Assembly (NCBI GenBank): GCA_030272585.1
Contig: BSYQ01000010.1
Location: forward strand, 2,294,001-2,358,000
Source of the DNA: Bryopsis sp. KO-2023
Lineage: Eukaryota > Chlorophyta > Ulvophyceae > Bryopsidales > Bryopsidaceae
Direction of reading: 5' to 3'
Length of the DNA stretch: 64,000 bases
Part shown: one piece after another, positions 9,922 to 20,842 of the stretch
How positions within the stretch are numbered: position 1 is the first letter of the stretch
Layout of the letters: every line of letters starts with the position of its first letter
Notes under the pieces: generated by a model
Seen by the model: only the letters and a program-made list of their open reading frames with translations
The model's database searches: none
Told to the model about the DNA's origin: nothing
Translations under genes and position numbers: made by a program

Positions 9922-12492
9922 CTGTTGGTCCCAAAATATAAGAACAATTGAGAATTGGCATCCTTCTGAGTTTTAAATTTGAAAAAACAAAAGAGTTTCT
10001 TTCTTTTTTTATTATATATTTGTATGTTTGATGAAAGTCCTTGTGATGATTAAAAAAAAACGGCTGTGATGAAAATTCTCCAGTTATGTATGTGTCTTCA
10101 ACTAAAAAATTAAGCAAGGAAAAACACCTGAAACAGGAGCAATTGTTTTTCCCTTTGCCTGGATTTTGATCTCTGTGCATTATGAAACTCCCCCTCAGAC
10201 AACAAGGTCAGACAAAAAGGGACAGATAAGATTCTAATATTAGAATAGATATATTATTAGATAATAGATTATTATTGTTATTATTATCAAATATTAGTCA
10301 GCAGCACAGTCAGATGCTGTACTCTTTTGCAGACAACCATTTGATGTATTAAATCCCTGCAGTGAAAGTGGGTTGCTGAAAAAGATGCAAAGCCCCCTGT
10401 TCCTCTGATTTTATTTTTTTTTTCCAGGCCTCCAATGGGAAATTTTTTAAAACACATTATAGATGGGGGAAAAAAAACAAGCCTCCCCACTCCCCAGAAA
10501 AAAAAATTTGACGACAAAAGTTTTACAGAGTTATACAATCCCCCGTCCCTGGCGACAAAATCTTTTGCTTTCTTGCTTTTTTGTCTTTTTTTTTTCCCTC
10601 CACAACCATTTTTTTTTTTTTTTTAGAATGTACACAGCCTGGTCCTCTTTCTTCTTATGTACAATACACAGTTACACACAACCCCCCCCCAAAAACAAAG
10701 AAAATAAAAAAAAATCTCTCCTTGGTCCTTTTTTTTCCCCTTTCTCAACCCAACACTAAAATGATCAAAACCCCAGGGCCTACTATGTGTATGCAGAGAT
10801 ATTTTTCATGTAAAAAACATGTCTATCTTGTTTTTTTTTTTCTTATCTCTCTCTCAAGCTTGCCAAAATATTTTCAAGAAATCCCTGTTCATACGAAACG
10901 TCGACATGTGTTTTTTTCTCCTCATGGAATGGAAGAATTCCCCCCTGTCCCCCTCCCCCAACCAAAAAAAAAAAGAACGAGCAAAAACAAAATAAAACAA
11001 AAAACAACCCTCCTCAAGATCTTATTTCCTTCTCCTTCTTCTGTGTTTTTTTCCCCCCTTTTTTCCCTAACGGGTATCGACTAAATGGCCTATTTTTAGT
11101 CTTTTTTTTTTTTTTTTTCCGAAAACATCACAAGAACCGAACTTGAGTTAAAAAAAAAGGGGGGGGGAAGGATGAAGGGCTGGGAGGCCACCAGATTGTA
11201 TAACGCTCGGGAAAAACAAAAGGAAAAAGTTTTTGTTTAAAAAAGAACGTTGAAAAAGAAAAAACATGGTCGTTCCCTTCTTCAATCACATCCTTAAGCA
11301 AAAAAAAAAATCAAAAAGGAAAAAAGAAAAAAAGAAGTGAAAGACGCATGTATCTCTACTCTATAGACTTTTTGGATGCCCCCAACCCACCCCCCTTTCT
11401 TTTGTCAACACGCTTTGTGCGATATCCACATGAAGGTGGACCGTAGTCATATATTAGTGCTAGCTAAATAATAAAAAATGAAAAAAAAAAAAAAAGCAGC
11501 GCAAATGCAGCATATAAAGTAGTCATATAGATGCAAAATAGCTTCCTGCTTTCTGTTGTTTTTTCCTTTTCCTTTTTCTTTCTTTTTTTTTTGGGGGGGG
11601 GGAGGACGTCAATCCCTGCACCCCCCCTTTTTCGTGTTTTTTTTTTTTTTTTGAGGTATCCCTTCGGAGCATTTGCAAAAAGGAATATAAGAAACAAAAA
11701 AAAAAGATAAAACTACTGCAGCCATCAGTTTTATTAATATTTTTTTTCTTCTTCAAGGGGGAGGGCCTTTTCAGAGGAAAAACAACACCACAAAAACCCA
11801 TCATATCCTGTTCTACACCATTTTCTTTTCTTTTTTTTCTTTTTTTTCTTTTTTTTTTTTAACCCCCGAATTCTGATGTCTTGTCTGTCCCTTTGCCTTA
11901 TCCCATTAATGTCCCAACACCAGATATTAGTCATCCGAAGAAAGGCCCCTTTTTTTTCCCTTGGGGACAAAGATAAAGATAGAAAAAAAAACAAAAACAA
12001 AAGAAAAACCCAACGTGGCAGGGGCTTCGTTAGTGACACTCAGGTTTGGGGGTTGTCTTTTTTTGCCAAACTAGATTCGCGATATAAAGGACATCGGGAT
12101 AGAAGGGATATGATTGGACGTAGATTCTGGCACGCTGTTCCTTCCTCAAAATCTGTGTAAAACAATCATTGCCAACAATCATCAATACACACGATTCTCC
12201 GAAAAACGCCCGAAAAAAAGAAAAAAAAAGAAATTCAACAAGGAAGTACGATTTTAAATGAAAGTGAATTTTAACCAGAATTTTGTAACCGACTTATTTG
12301 CACTTTGTTGAAACACAATCCTGCTGCTGATTATTTGACCTGAGCATTGACCCTGACTCATTATGGAGTCGGAAAAAAAAAATTAAAAATAGAATCCAAA
12401 TTCCCAAACATACATGTGAGGGAGAAAAAAAAACATTTTTCAAATACAAATATATATTTTTCCCAGGGATTTTTTTTTTTACGAAAACTCAC
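9922..12492. other. gap between USP7-like and bZIP genes, low complexity
   Basis: About 2.5 kb of A/T- and C-run-rich DNA. I looked here on the minus strand for the missing USP7 catalytic exons (Cys box, MATH domain) and saw none. The terminal exon of the bZIP gene probably lies within 12200-12360, after an acceptor near 12340, but the frame could not be settled. Confidence 0.5.
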
Positions 12493-15400
12493 GTTTCTGA
12501 AGAAACCTCCGATGAAGTCAGCATGACAGAGATGCTCACGATGGATGGTGTCCCGGAGTCTTTCCATGACACTCGTCAGCTCGATGGATTTCTGGCATGT
12601 TTCTATGGTGCTGCTCAAATCATGGGATCCTCCAGAGCATTCCTGGTTTTTTCAATTTTATTTTTGGAAAAAAAAAAATCAAATCCAGATCAGCAGACAG
12701 AATTTTGACACGAGGCACAGAAAGAGGAAAAAAAAATTCTAAAAAAAATGCTTTCATTTTTTTTCTTGACTGTGGTGAATCTCTGCTCTAAAACAAATTG
12801 TTTGATGGAAAATGACAAAAGCCTTTTCGTTTGGGCTGGGGCCCATCTTTTTCCTTTCAGGATATTTATATAATTATGATATTTATGTTTCTTCATTAAA
12901 ACACATACAAAAAAATCTTATATTTACTGCTCATGGTTTAGTTAGCTGCAAGTCAAACTTCAAAAAAGCTTCGAGCAGGAAAACAAGAAAAACCTTCAAG
13001 AGAGGATGCAACAAAAACCTAGTTGTGGGCGCTACCTGAATTTTTCTATTCAATCCGCTCCGCTCCTCAGCAATATCCTTCATTTTTCCAACAAACGTAT
13101 CTCGAAGACTCATCAGCAACACCTCTTGTGTTTCTGAAAGCGTCAATGCATCCTGACCAAAAACAACAAAAAACTTCAAAATGTAATCCACACACACACA
13201 CAAAAAAAGATGCCTTCCTCGACTTTATTCAAAAACTTTATGGAATATCTTGTATCAAACAATCAATTTCAAAACAAAGAAACAAGAAGAAGGCCCCCCC
13301 CCCCAAAAAAATAAAAATCATTTACCCTCCCTACTTTCTCATTGATACTTCTTTGATTGCTTTTACAAAGAAAAAATGCAGCTTGTGTGTATTCATGTCT
13401 GTCATGCTGCAAACCCCTCTTCCATTCTTTCCCTTCTTCTGGAAAAAATATATGCATATATACACTTTCTGCTTTTGAAAGAAATTTCCAAGTAAAAAAA
13501 AATTTACCATTCTCTGACCCCCCGACAAAATTTATTTATTTTTTTTAAATTTAACAAATTGATTCCCACAAGACACACATTTTTTTCTTAATATATGTGT
13601 TCCTGTTTTGAGCATACCAGGAGACCTCGCCAGAGCTTGTCCATTTTTTGTTGATCTTTTGGCACCTCCCCTTCGCAGGACCCACTCACAAGCTTCTTCA
13701 TGCTGGACGGGCAAAGACTGGAGGCTTTACACAACAGCTCCCCCTTAATGAAAAAAAACAAACCTTTCACTCACGGTACAGAGAATTCAGGGTGGTTTCG
13801 CTTAGGCAAACCCTCATGTGGGAAAGAAAAAAATCCCCCCGACAGAACAAACAAGCGAAATTGAAGAAGAAAAATCAGCCACGGAAAGGGGGGGGGGGGA
13901 GACTGGCAGTTAAGTTTTTTTTTTCTCTTTCCGTTCCTTTCTTTTTTCCCAGCACAGATTTCCTGGGCAAGTCGTTTTTCAGCTCACGATTTCTTTGAGG
14001 ACGCCTTCCAGTCGGTCATCCAACGCCCTGTCTTTTGGATTCTGAGTGGCGGCCACCATCATCTGAGAGAGGCCCTGCACGTATGTCTTCCACAGTTTCT
14101 TCAATTCGTCTTCGTTCAAGTCTTTGAATTTCGACACAGGAAACGTCCCCTCCCTCGTTTCCTGCTTGCAGTTTGACACCTCGATGGCTTGCTTTTCGGC
14201 AATGACTGTGGAGCCCTCCGTGGAAAGAACCTGGCAAGCGAGAAATGCTGTACAGTGAAAATCTTTTCATTTTTTTCTTTCTTGTGTTGAGTTGAGCGGA
14301 GAGGTGGAAAAGCAACCTCTAGTACACGTTCTGAAATCATGGCTGCGACCTTTACAAAAATCTAAACTTGTTATAGTACATGTTCTGAAATCATGGCTGC
14401 GACCTTTACAAAAATCTAAACTTGTTACAACCATCTATGATCGTCCATACAAATCAGGGAAAAAAACTTGAAGAAATTGTGTTATCCAGGGGAAAAAAAA
14501 TATGAAGAAATTGTGTTACCCCAGGGAAAAAAAATTTGATAAAAAATGGGGTTCCAAGGGAAAAAAAAATTGAAAAAATTGGGTTACCTTGGCTTCGTTT
14601 TGGAGGAGGACCATTTGCCGATCCTTGAAGTCCAGCACATTAGTCAGGAGGCCGTTTTGACTCGACAGACAGTCATACTGCACTTTCATCTGCCCCAACT
14701 GGGATTTCAAAGTTTCCACCTCATGCTCCAGACTTGCCATTTTTGCCTGGAAAATAGATATATATCGATATTAACATTAAAGCTAGGTCGAAAAAAATAT
14801 CGTAGATGGTCATTTCTTAGTGGGGGTGACGGTGTAAAAAAACAAGAAGGGAAAGAAAATTCAACATTTTAAACAGCATATTCCTCTACCAGTAATTGCT
14901 TTCAGTTTTTTAAAGAAATTCTTGAGCTGTTGCGGAAATTAAATCGGGTTTTGCCTTTCGGGGTTTCAATCCGTGAGAAAATTGCTCCTATTATTATTCT
15001 TTTCTCTTTTCTTTGTCCTTTATCAAATTAAAAACAAAAACAAATGGGTAAAAATAAAAGTTTAAGAAAAACACTTTTTCCAGTACTGCCTAGGGGATTT
15101 TTTCTTTCACTCCAAAGAACGACAAAAAAAACAAACACGCCAGATTCTCAAACGAAACACAGCTGCCTATCGCGCGCCACGCATCGACTCTTCGTTCCGA
15201 GGTCGTCAACCTACTTTTTGTTTCTCTCGAAACCTTTTTTGGGCTTTGCGATTTTTTGCTTGTACGGCAGCCTGTCGTCTCAGCAGTTGCGCGGTTTTCG
15301 CGTCTTCCGCGGAGCCCTCGCTCCGCATATCGATTCCGGGGCTTTCCCACGGTAAGCTCACGTTCTCGGAGGTCCCGCACACATCCACGCATCCCGTGTC

Positions 15401-16067
15401 CGACGGACCCGAGAACACATTCGTGTTGACGTACATAGGGGGCGCGCTCTGCGGCAAGAACGCCGGAGCCGGTGCAGAACTCATGGAATGTTGCAGGCCC
15501 GCGTGAGAACCCGGGTTCAGACTGATGCTGGGTTGCGTGTGTGGAATCGGGCCGCATTTCGGGAGTTCAAGGAACGAAACGCAGTCGGTGTCGATTCCTT
15601 GGTCCATCAGCAGACTAGCCAGGTCGGGCTCCCCTTCCAAGTCTCTGGACCCCATGTTGAGAAGACTGTCGAGCGCAGCCATCCCAGCGATGCTAGCCTG
15701 TCTTCTGTTCGATAGTAGCTTCTCCCCCCTTTGCAGCTTTTCGACGGGGTTGTTTCTTTTTCTGGTGTACGGAATGCAGCGGTCGGTGATACTCGCGCGA
15801 CGTAGGCAATTCTCGTAGGCTCGGGGTGACTTCCGTAAACGCAACACTCACCAAACGAAAAGAGTTGACAGTCTGACAAGAGATCTCTTCGTCCAGAGTG
15901 AATGGCGAAGTCTTTTCTGCCTGAAGCAACGGCAGGAAGCCTTTTTCTTGCATTGCTTTTGCATTGCCATGCATGCGTTTGGTATGATATGTGGAGGGTG
16001 TGACGGTGCTGTTGGGGAGAAAAGGAAAAATCAACATGCGCTCTGCTTCTTCATGCTGTGAACACAT
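12493..16067 (-). CDS. bZIP transcription factor, algal type
   Basis: Nuclear DNA-binding regulator. Exons (minus): 15852-16067, 15215-15697, 14588-14746, 13988-14230, 13618-13743, 13036-13152 and 12493-12642, all phase 0; a last short exon downstream is unresolved. The basic region (AKNRKAQKRFREKQK) is split from the zipper by an intron, and the join gives the exact bZIP spacing N-x7-R-x9-L. Heptad residues then read L, L, M, L, L (LEHEVETLKSQLGQMKVQYD). The C-terminal region has an LWKTYVQGL block and LWRGLLDALTLSETQEVLL, a pattern known from green-algal and other protist bZIPs. The ATG at 16067 is chosen because exon 1 joins in phase; the next in-frame ATG is at 15682. Target genes cannot be inferred. 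It is head-to-head with the first GH17 gene. Confidence 0.85.
14321..14428. repeat. 54-bp tandem duplication in bZIP intron
   Basis: Two nearly identical 54-bp units (14321-14374 and 14375-14428) differ at very few bases. They lie in the intron between the zipper exon and the next exon. Confidence 0.9.
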
Positions 16068-16361
16068 CCAGCGGGAAGAGAAGGATAACAAATATGCTGA
16101 GGTAGGCTAAAGACGAGTATCGCTGGACAAAGGGGGCCCGAGATCTTTAGACAGCCTTACTCTCGGGAACGCGCTGCACGAAAAACACTTTGGCCAACGC
16201 CCGACAAGTTCCCGCGGATGTATTCTGTTTACGGGGGCGGGCCAAGAAAGCGGCTTTTTCTGTATCTCCAAGCAGTCTGTCTGCGCGACTTTCAACACTT
16301 CTGACCTCTCCGCGACGAGCTCGAGTCGCCGGTGTGACTCTGTGGAATGTTTTCCTTGCAG

Positions 16362-17841
16362 AATAACCGAGGTAGGTGTGGTTCTGGCCGCCGTTGTGTT
16401 TGGACACTTATGCAGTGGCGTAGTGTCCGAGATCCACGGGGTCACCTTTTCCGCCATCTTCTCCACCGAGGATAAAGTTAGCCAGTGCTTGGACGAAGAG
16501 GCGCTTCTCAGAAATCTTGATATTACTAAAAGCATTTCCAAGAGAATCAGGATGTATTCCATCGCCCAGTGTCCTCAAAACACCAGAATCGTGCTGGACT
16601 ATGCCAAGAACAATGGGATGAGGGTCCTCCTGGGCTTGTGGATCTCCAGGAATAAGCTGGCTAATGCCAATGAGTTTTTCTGGCTGGATGATTTTGCGTT
16701 GGAGTACAAAGATATTCTGGATGCGGTGATCGTGGGGAACGAAGTCATTGCAATTCAAAAGGTAAGGCGTGCTGTGGGCTGTCTCGATATTCTGCACAGT
16801 GTGCCCAATGTTGGGGAGGTGACAGCCCACCTGATGAGTAACAGGATTGAGAGCTGATTTACTTTCTTATGGCATGGTTTCTAGGTTCCCCTGGACGACC
16901 TCCTCGCTGCAATTGCACAGACCAGGAGCATTCTGGAGGGGGTCAATGTCCAGGTCCCAGTGACTACGGCGCTGATCTGGCCTGTACTTGAAGACATCGG
17001 TCTGCAGATTGCTCAAGTGACGGACTTCATTTGCATGCATGTCCAGCCATTCTGGGAAGGCAGGACCGCGCAAAGCTCGGGTCAATATGCGGTCGACAAG
17101 GCAGCAGAAATCGAGGAATTGGTTGGAAAGCCGGTGTGGATCTGTGAAACGGGGTGGCCGACCGGGGGAGAGAAGTGCTGTGAGAATAGGCCTTACGCAT
17201 TTGATGGATTCCAGGTGAAGGGGTCCACGATGATTTCATAATCTGTGTTACTTCTTGCCTACTTCTTGAGTATCAAAGCATATGGTTGTGAACCATAAGG
17301 TTGGGGGTTCCGAATTCCCCCCTGAGTAGATCTGCATGGAAAGCACGAGGTTTTTCGAAATGTGCTGTGCCTAGTGATTCACAAACTGATAATCGTGGTA
17401 GAAATTCTCCTGCATCAAAAATCATTATCATTATTTAGGGTGGCCCAAACACACAGGACTGAGGATGTGACTCACCCAAAACTAAATTGGGGGTGCCTTC
17501 CACTCACGGGGCTGTCGCTGCCCATCTACCATGTGTGTTTTTCACTGCTAAACTCCATTCATTGACACAGCTGGAGTTGCTCCTTGCAGGCCGAGCCTAC
17601 CCTTGAGAATGCAGAAGTGTTCCTTAACGACCTGGTCAGGGCAGCAAAAGCTGCAAACAGGCCATACTTCTATCACGAGGCCATCGATGGAGATTGGAAA
17701 CGCATGTGGTCGCCTTGTGGGGAGTGCGTCGGATTGGCCAAAGACGTCCCGATTGGATGTGCAATCAAAGAAGAGTGTGAGGTCGACTATCACTGGGGGC
17801 TTTTCACTTCGAAGGGGGTGTCGAAAGTCCCAGTGCCATAG
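16362..17841 (+). CDS. GH17 beta-1,3-glucanase-like protein, copy 1
   Basis: Secreted or wall-associated glycoside hydrolase family 17 enzyme acting on beta-1,3-glucans. Exons: 16362-16761, 16885-17214 and 17590-17841 (stop TAG). The family's acid/base Glu lies in VIVGNE (codon 16741) and the nucleophile Glu in WICETGWPTGG (codon 17146). The N-terminal residues ITEVGVVLAAVVFGHLCSGV look like a signal peptide, but no in-frame ATG precedes them; an acceptor CAG at 16359-16361 suggests a small upstream exon with the start codon, not located. C-terminal motifs YFYHEAIDGDWKR and Cys pairs are shared with the neighbouring paralogue. Intron positions match those of the second copy, pointing to gene duplication. 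Substrate is inferred from the family only. Confidence 0.85.
17262..17330 (+). other. tRNA-like relic in GH17 intron
   Basis: The segment contains a 5-bp stem TATGG/CCATA around TTGTGAA (a GTG, His-type anticodon loop) followed by GGGGG-TTCCGAATT-CCCCC, which resembles a T arm with an enlarged loop. A D-arm-like stretch precedes it, but no clean acceptor stem is seen. It may be a decayed tRNA or a tRNA-derived SINE piece, or chance. Confidence 0.3.
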
Positions 17842-19134
17842 CCTCGCTTGTGATCCGATATGCTGTTGAGAATTATGGGGGGTTGTTTTTTTTTTTCTTC
17901 TACTATTTTTGCTTTTCACTGTCATTGATTCGGGGTTTTCTTTTAGTTCCATTTCATCGATTCTGGAAATAGGGAGGGAGATGTTGGGTACGTATGGCTG
18001 GGGTCTTAGGTAACGGGGACAAGTGTGAGATCTTGTTTCAGGGAAGGGGGGTCGGTGGGGGGAAGTGGAAATGGAGGGACCCACAGATGGCGGCCACAGT
18101 GATTATGGTTTGAAACCTCAATTTTGTTAACTACCTTGCTCAGAAAAGGTAGGATTAGTCGTCCCATCGTCAGCAGAAGTGCGAAAAAGATGGGAGATAT
18201 ATGCATTGCGAATGAAAGGGCAGTGCTGGGGAAAGGTTGGGATGAGTGTTTGCTGGGGGGCAGGGGGGGGGGGGGCAGATATGTATATGTATACTGGTTT
18301 TGAGACTTTGACTGTTGTGATATTGTAACTTGGCTGTCTGTGCATGGCCATTCCGTGTAATTTTTTTGTTTTGTTTTGCATTTGGAACTCCACTGCAGTC
18401 ACCCAAGGTCTTCAGTTGCTAGGCAATTCCTGCAAGAGCTCTGTTTAATGTGGCCGCCTCAAAATTTATCCCACCACGTGTGTTTCTCATATCTAACATT
18501 GGACTGGCCTCACCCGACCAATTCCAGAACCTGCTCACACGGAAACAAAAATTCCAGCTTGAGCCACGAACAAACAATTCGCAGCCCCCCCTCTCCGCAC
18601 CGAATCATCCGTGCGGCCAGCGCAGCTGTTGTTCCTCCAGTCGTGAAATCGCAGCCGCACCAAAGCACAACACTAAGGCTTGTGTTCACGCGTGGCAGAG
18701 TGGCGGGTTGCGAACTCACCCGCTCCCCACTCTGATGCATGACAAATTTAGTAATTCAGGAGTGACCACGTTGAGGCCATACCCTTCCTATACACCCTCA
18801 CCCACGAGGGTTACCATACAAGAATACAGCGAGCTACTGGCGCCACCAAAACACTGACGGAACGGAGAGTCTTTGAGGGCTCACACTAACAGCAGGACAT
18901 CTGTAGTAACCGAATCAAACAACAGAGGCGTTGTGGCCACCGCAGAAATTTGTGTTGACTCTGGTATGTAAAAAACCTGGCCAGCTTCAAGTGCGCGTCC
19001 CCCCCAGACAATCACCCTTGTTGCGAGCGATAGGGGTCACATCGCGCTGGTACTGAGAAGAGATCTCCTGTGCGTTCTTCTGTAGTTTTATTTCACGCGG
19101 CGGGAAAGAGGAGAGCACGGAAAAGGCCGTCAAG
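17842..19134. other. region between the two GH17 genes
   Basis: Mixed-complexity DNA with a G-run near 18258-18275 and no convincing exon. A GC-rich imperfect hairpin lies near 18698-18732. The 5' flank of the second GH17 gene occupies the right side. Confidence 0.5.
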
Positions 19135-20842
19135 ATGCACGTAAAAAGCATGCTTTTGGTGTTATGCGTATTGCTAGCGAGCGCCGCGGGATCGCAGGGT
19201 AAGCTCCATGGCTTGACGCACAGCCCTCTGTCGATGAACCACCTCGACCTCTGCATCGACAAAAACACGCTCTTGGCGAACATGGAATTGGTGGCACAAT
19301 ACTCGAAGAACTTTCGAGTGTACTCGATCGCGACGTGTCAGGAAAACACCAAAGCAGTGCTGGACTTTGCTAGGGAACGCAAAATGGGGGTAATGCTGGG
19401 CGTCTGGATTTCGAAGGATGTCGCATTGAACAAGGCCGAGATGAAGGCTATGAGAAAGTACACCAGACTGTACAAAGACGTTATCGAAGCCGTCATAGTT
19501 GGCAACGAGCCTATTTTTGTGATCAAGGTGAGAATCCTTAGCAGGAAGTGGCAACAGATCTTCCAGCCAGTGGTATTAGTCATGATCTATCAGTCAGAAC
19601 CTCCCACATCAAGGCCTTCTGGCAGCTCCATTTGTCATTTACAATTGGCCCCTCAAAAAACAAGACCAGCATTGGTGTCTTTACTGGAGCAAGCTTATCC
19701 AAACTCGAAAGGCGTTTTCTTTTAGGGATGGCTGTACAGCTACAAATTTGCAGCATTTTTTCTGGATCCTCAAACGAAACATGTACTCCAAATGATGGAC
19801 CCTGCTGACTTGAGTTTTTCAATGTGGTGAAGCTCGATGTGGATGATTTGCTGGGATACATGAAAAGCGCCAAGACGTTTTTGACAAAAAGAAAGATCAA
19901 CATTCCAGTCACGACCGCCGAAGTCTGGCCACTGTTCCAATTCAACACCACAGTGGGGCAAGCCCTGGTGGACCACAGCGACTTTATTTGCATGCAAATT
20001 CAGCCCTACTGGGAAGGATTCTCGGTCCGGTGTGCCGACGATCCAGACGCAGAAGATGACTGTGTGGATGCTGGGACGCACGTCGAACTGAAAGCACAGG
20101 AAATCGAAGACCTGTACAACAAAGAAGTGGTCATCTGTGAGACAGGGTGGCCTACTTTTGGGGAAACCTGTTGTGAGGGCCGTGAATTCTCGAAGGATGG
20201 ATTCAAGGTGTGTGTGTGTTTCCCCCCCTCCGCTCAGGCTCCATTTCTCTCCATTTTTCCCTTAAAAAATGTTTTTTCCCACTGGAAACATAACGCTGGT
20301 CCCCCCTGAAACCTCTGGTGATGCACTGGGGCCACTGACATTTTGACCGTTGTATTGTCAATATGACTTCCAAGATCCCAAATGTACGGCCATAGCGACC
20401 TACTCAAATGAAAAAATATTCCTAAGATTCCTGACTTATTAATTATTGACTTCTTTATTGATTTATGGTGTGTTCCCTGTCCCAGGCCGTCCCCAGCGAG
20501 AAGGGCGCCACAGAGTTTCTGGAGGATTTGGTGGCTGCTACCAGCAAGAGCGGCCGTCCCTACTATTACCATGAGGCCATCGATGCTGATTGGAAGAGAA
20601 TCTGGGCCCCATGCACAGAGTGCACCGGTCTGACTCCAGATTTTGGCTGCTCCCCCAGCCGACCGAATCCGGGGTGCGAAGTGGACTATCATTTCGGACT
20701 GTTCACGAACGAAAAGGTGTTGAAGAACATAACCATACCAACCGCTCCAACTGCTAAGGAGCAATTGACCAAAGATGAAATTCAGAAAGCTGTAACCAGC
20801 ATAGTGGAGACGGCGAAAAGGAAAGCTGAAACGAGAGGATGA
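19135..20842 (+). CDS. GH17 beta-1,3-glucanase-like protein, copy 2
   Basis: Second GH17 paralogue, 380 residues predicted. Exons: 19135-19527, 19815-20207 and 20486-20842, all phase 0. It begins with a clear signal peptide (MHVKSMLLVLCVLLASAAGS), so the product should enter the secretory pathway. The acid/base Glu is in VIVGNEPIF (residue about 125) and the nucleophile in VVICETGWPTFG (residue about 240). Cys residues are conserved with copy 1 (ETCCEG, CTECTG). The acceptor before exon 2 (TGAG at 19811-19814) has a poor pyrimidine tract, so that boundary is the least certain. The C-terminus carries a charged tail after the catalytic domain that copy 1 lacks. No GPI-type hydrophobic tail is seen. 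Confidence 0.9.

Noticed and set aside
18688-18735. Ser-tRNA-like sequence with GGCAGAGTGG
   Set aside because: A hairpin can be drawn, but anticodon, T arm and acceptor stem do not fit a tRNA.
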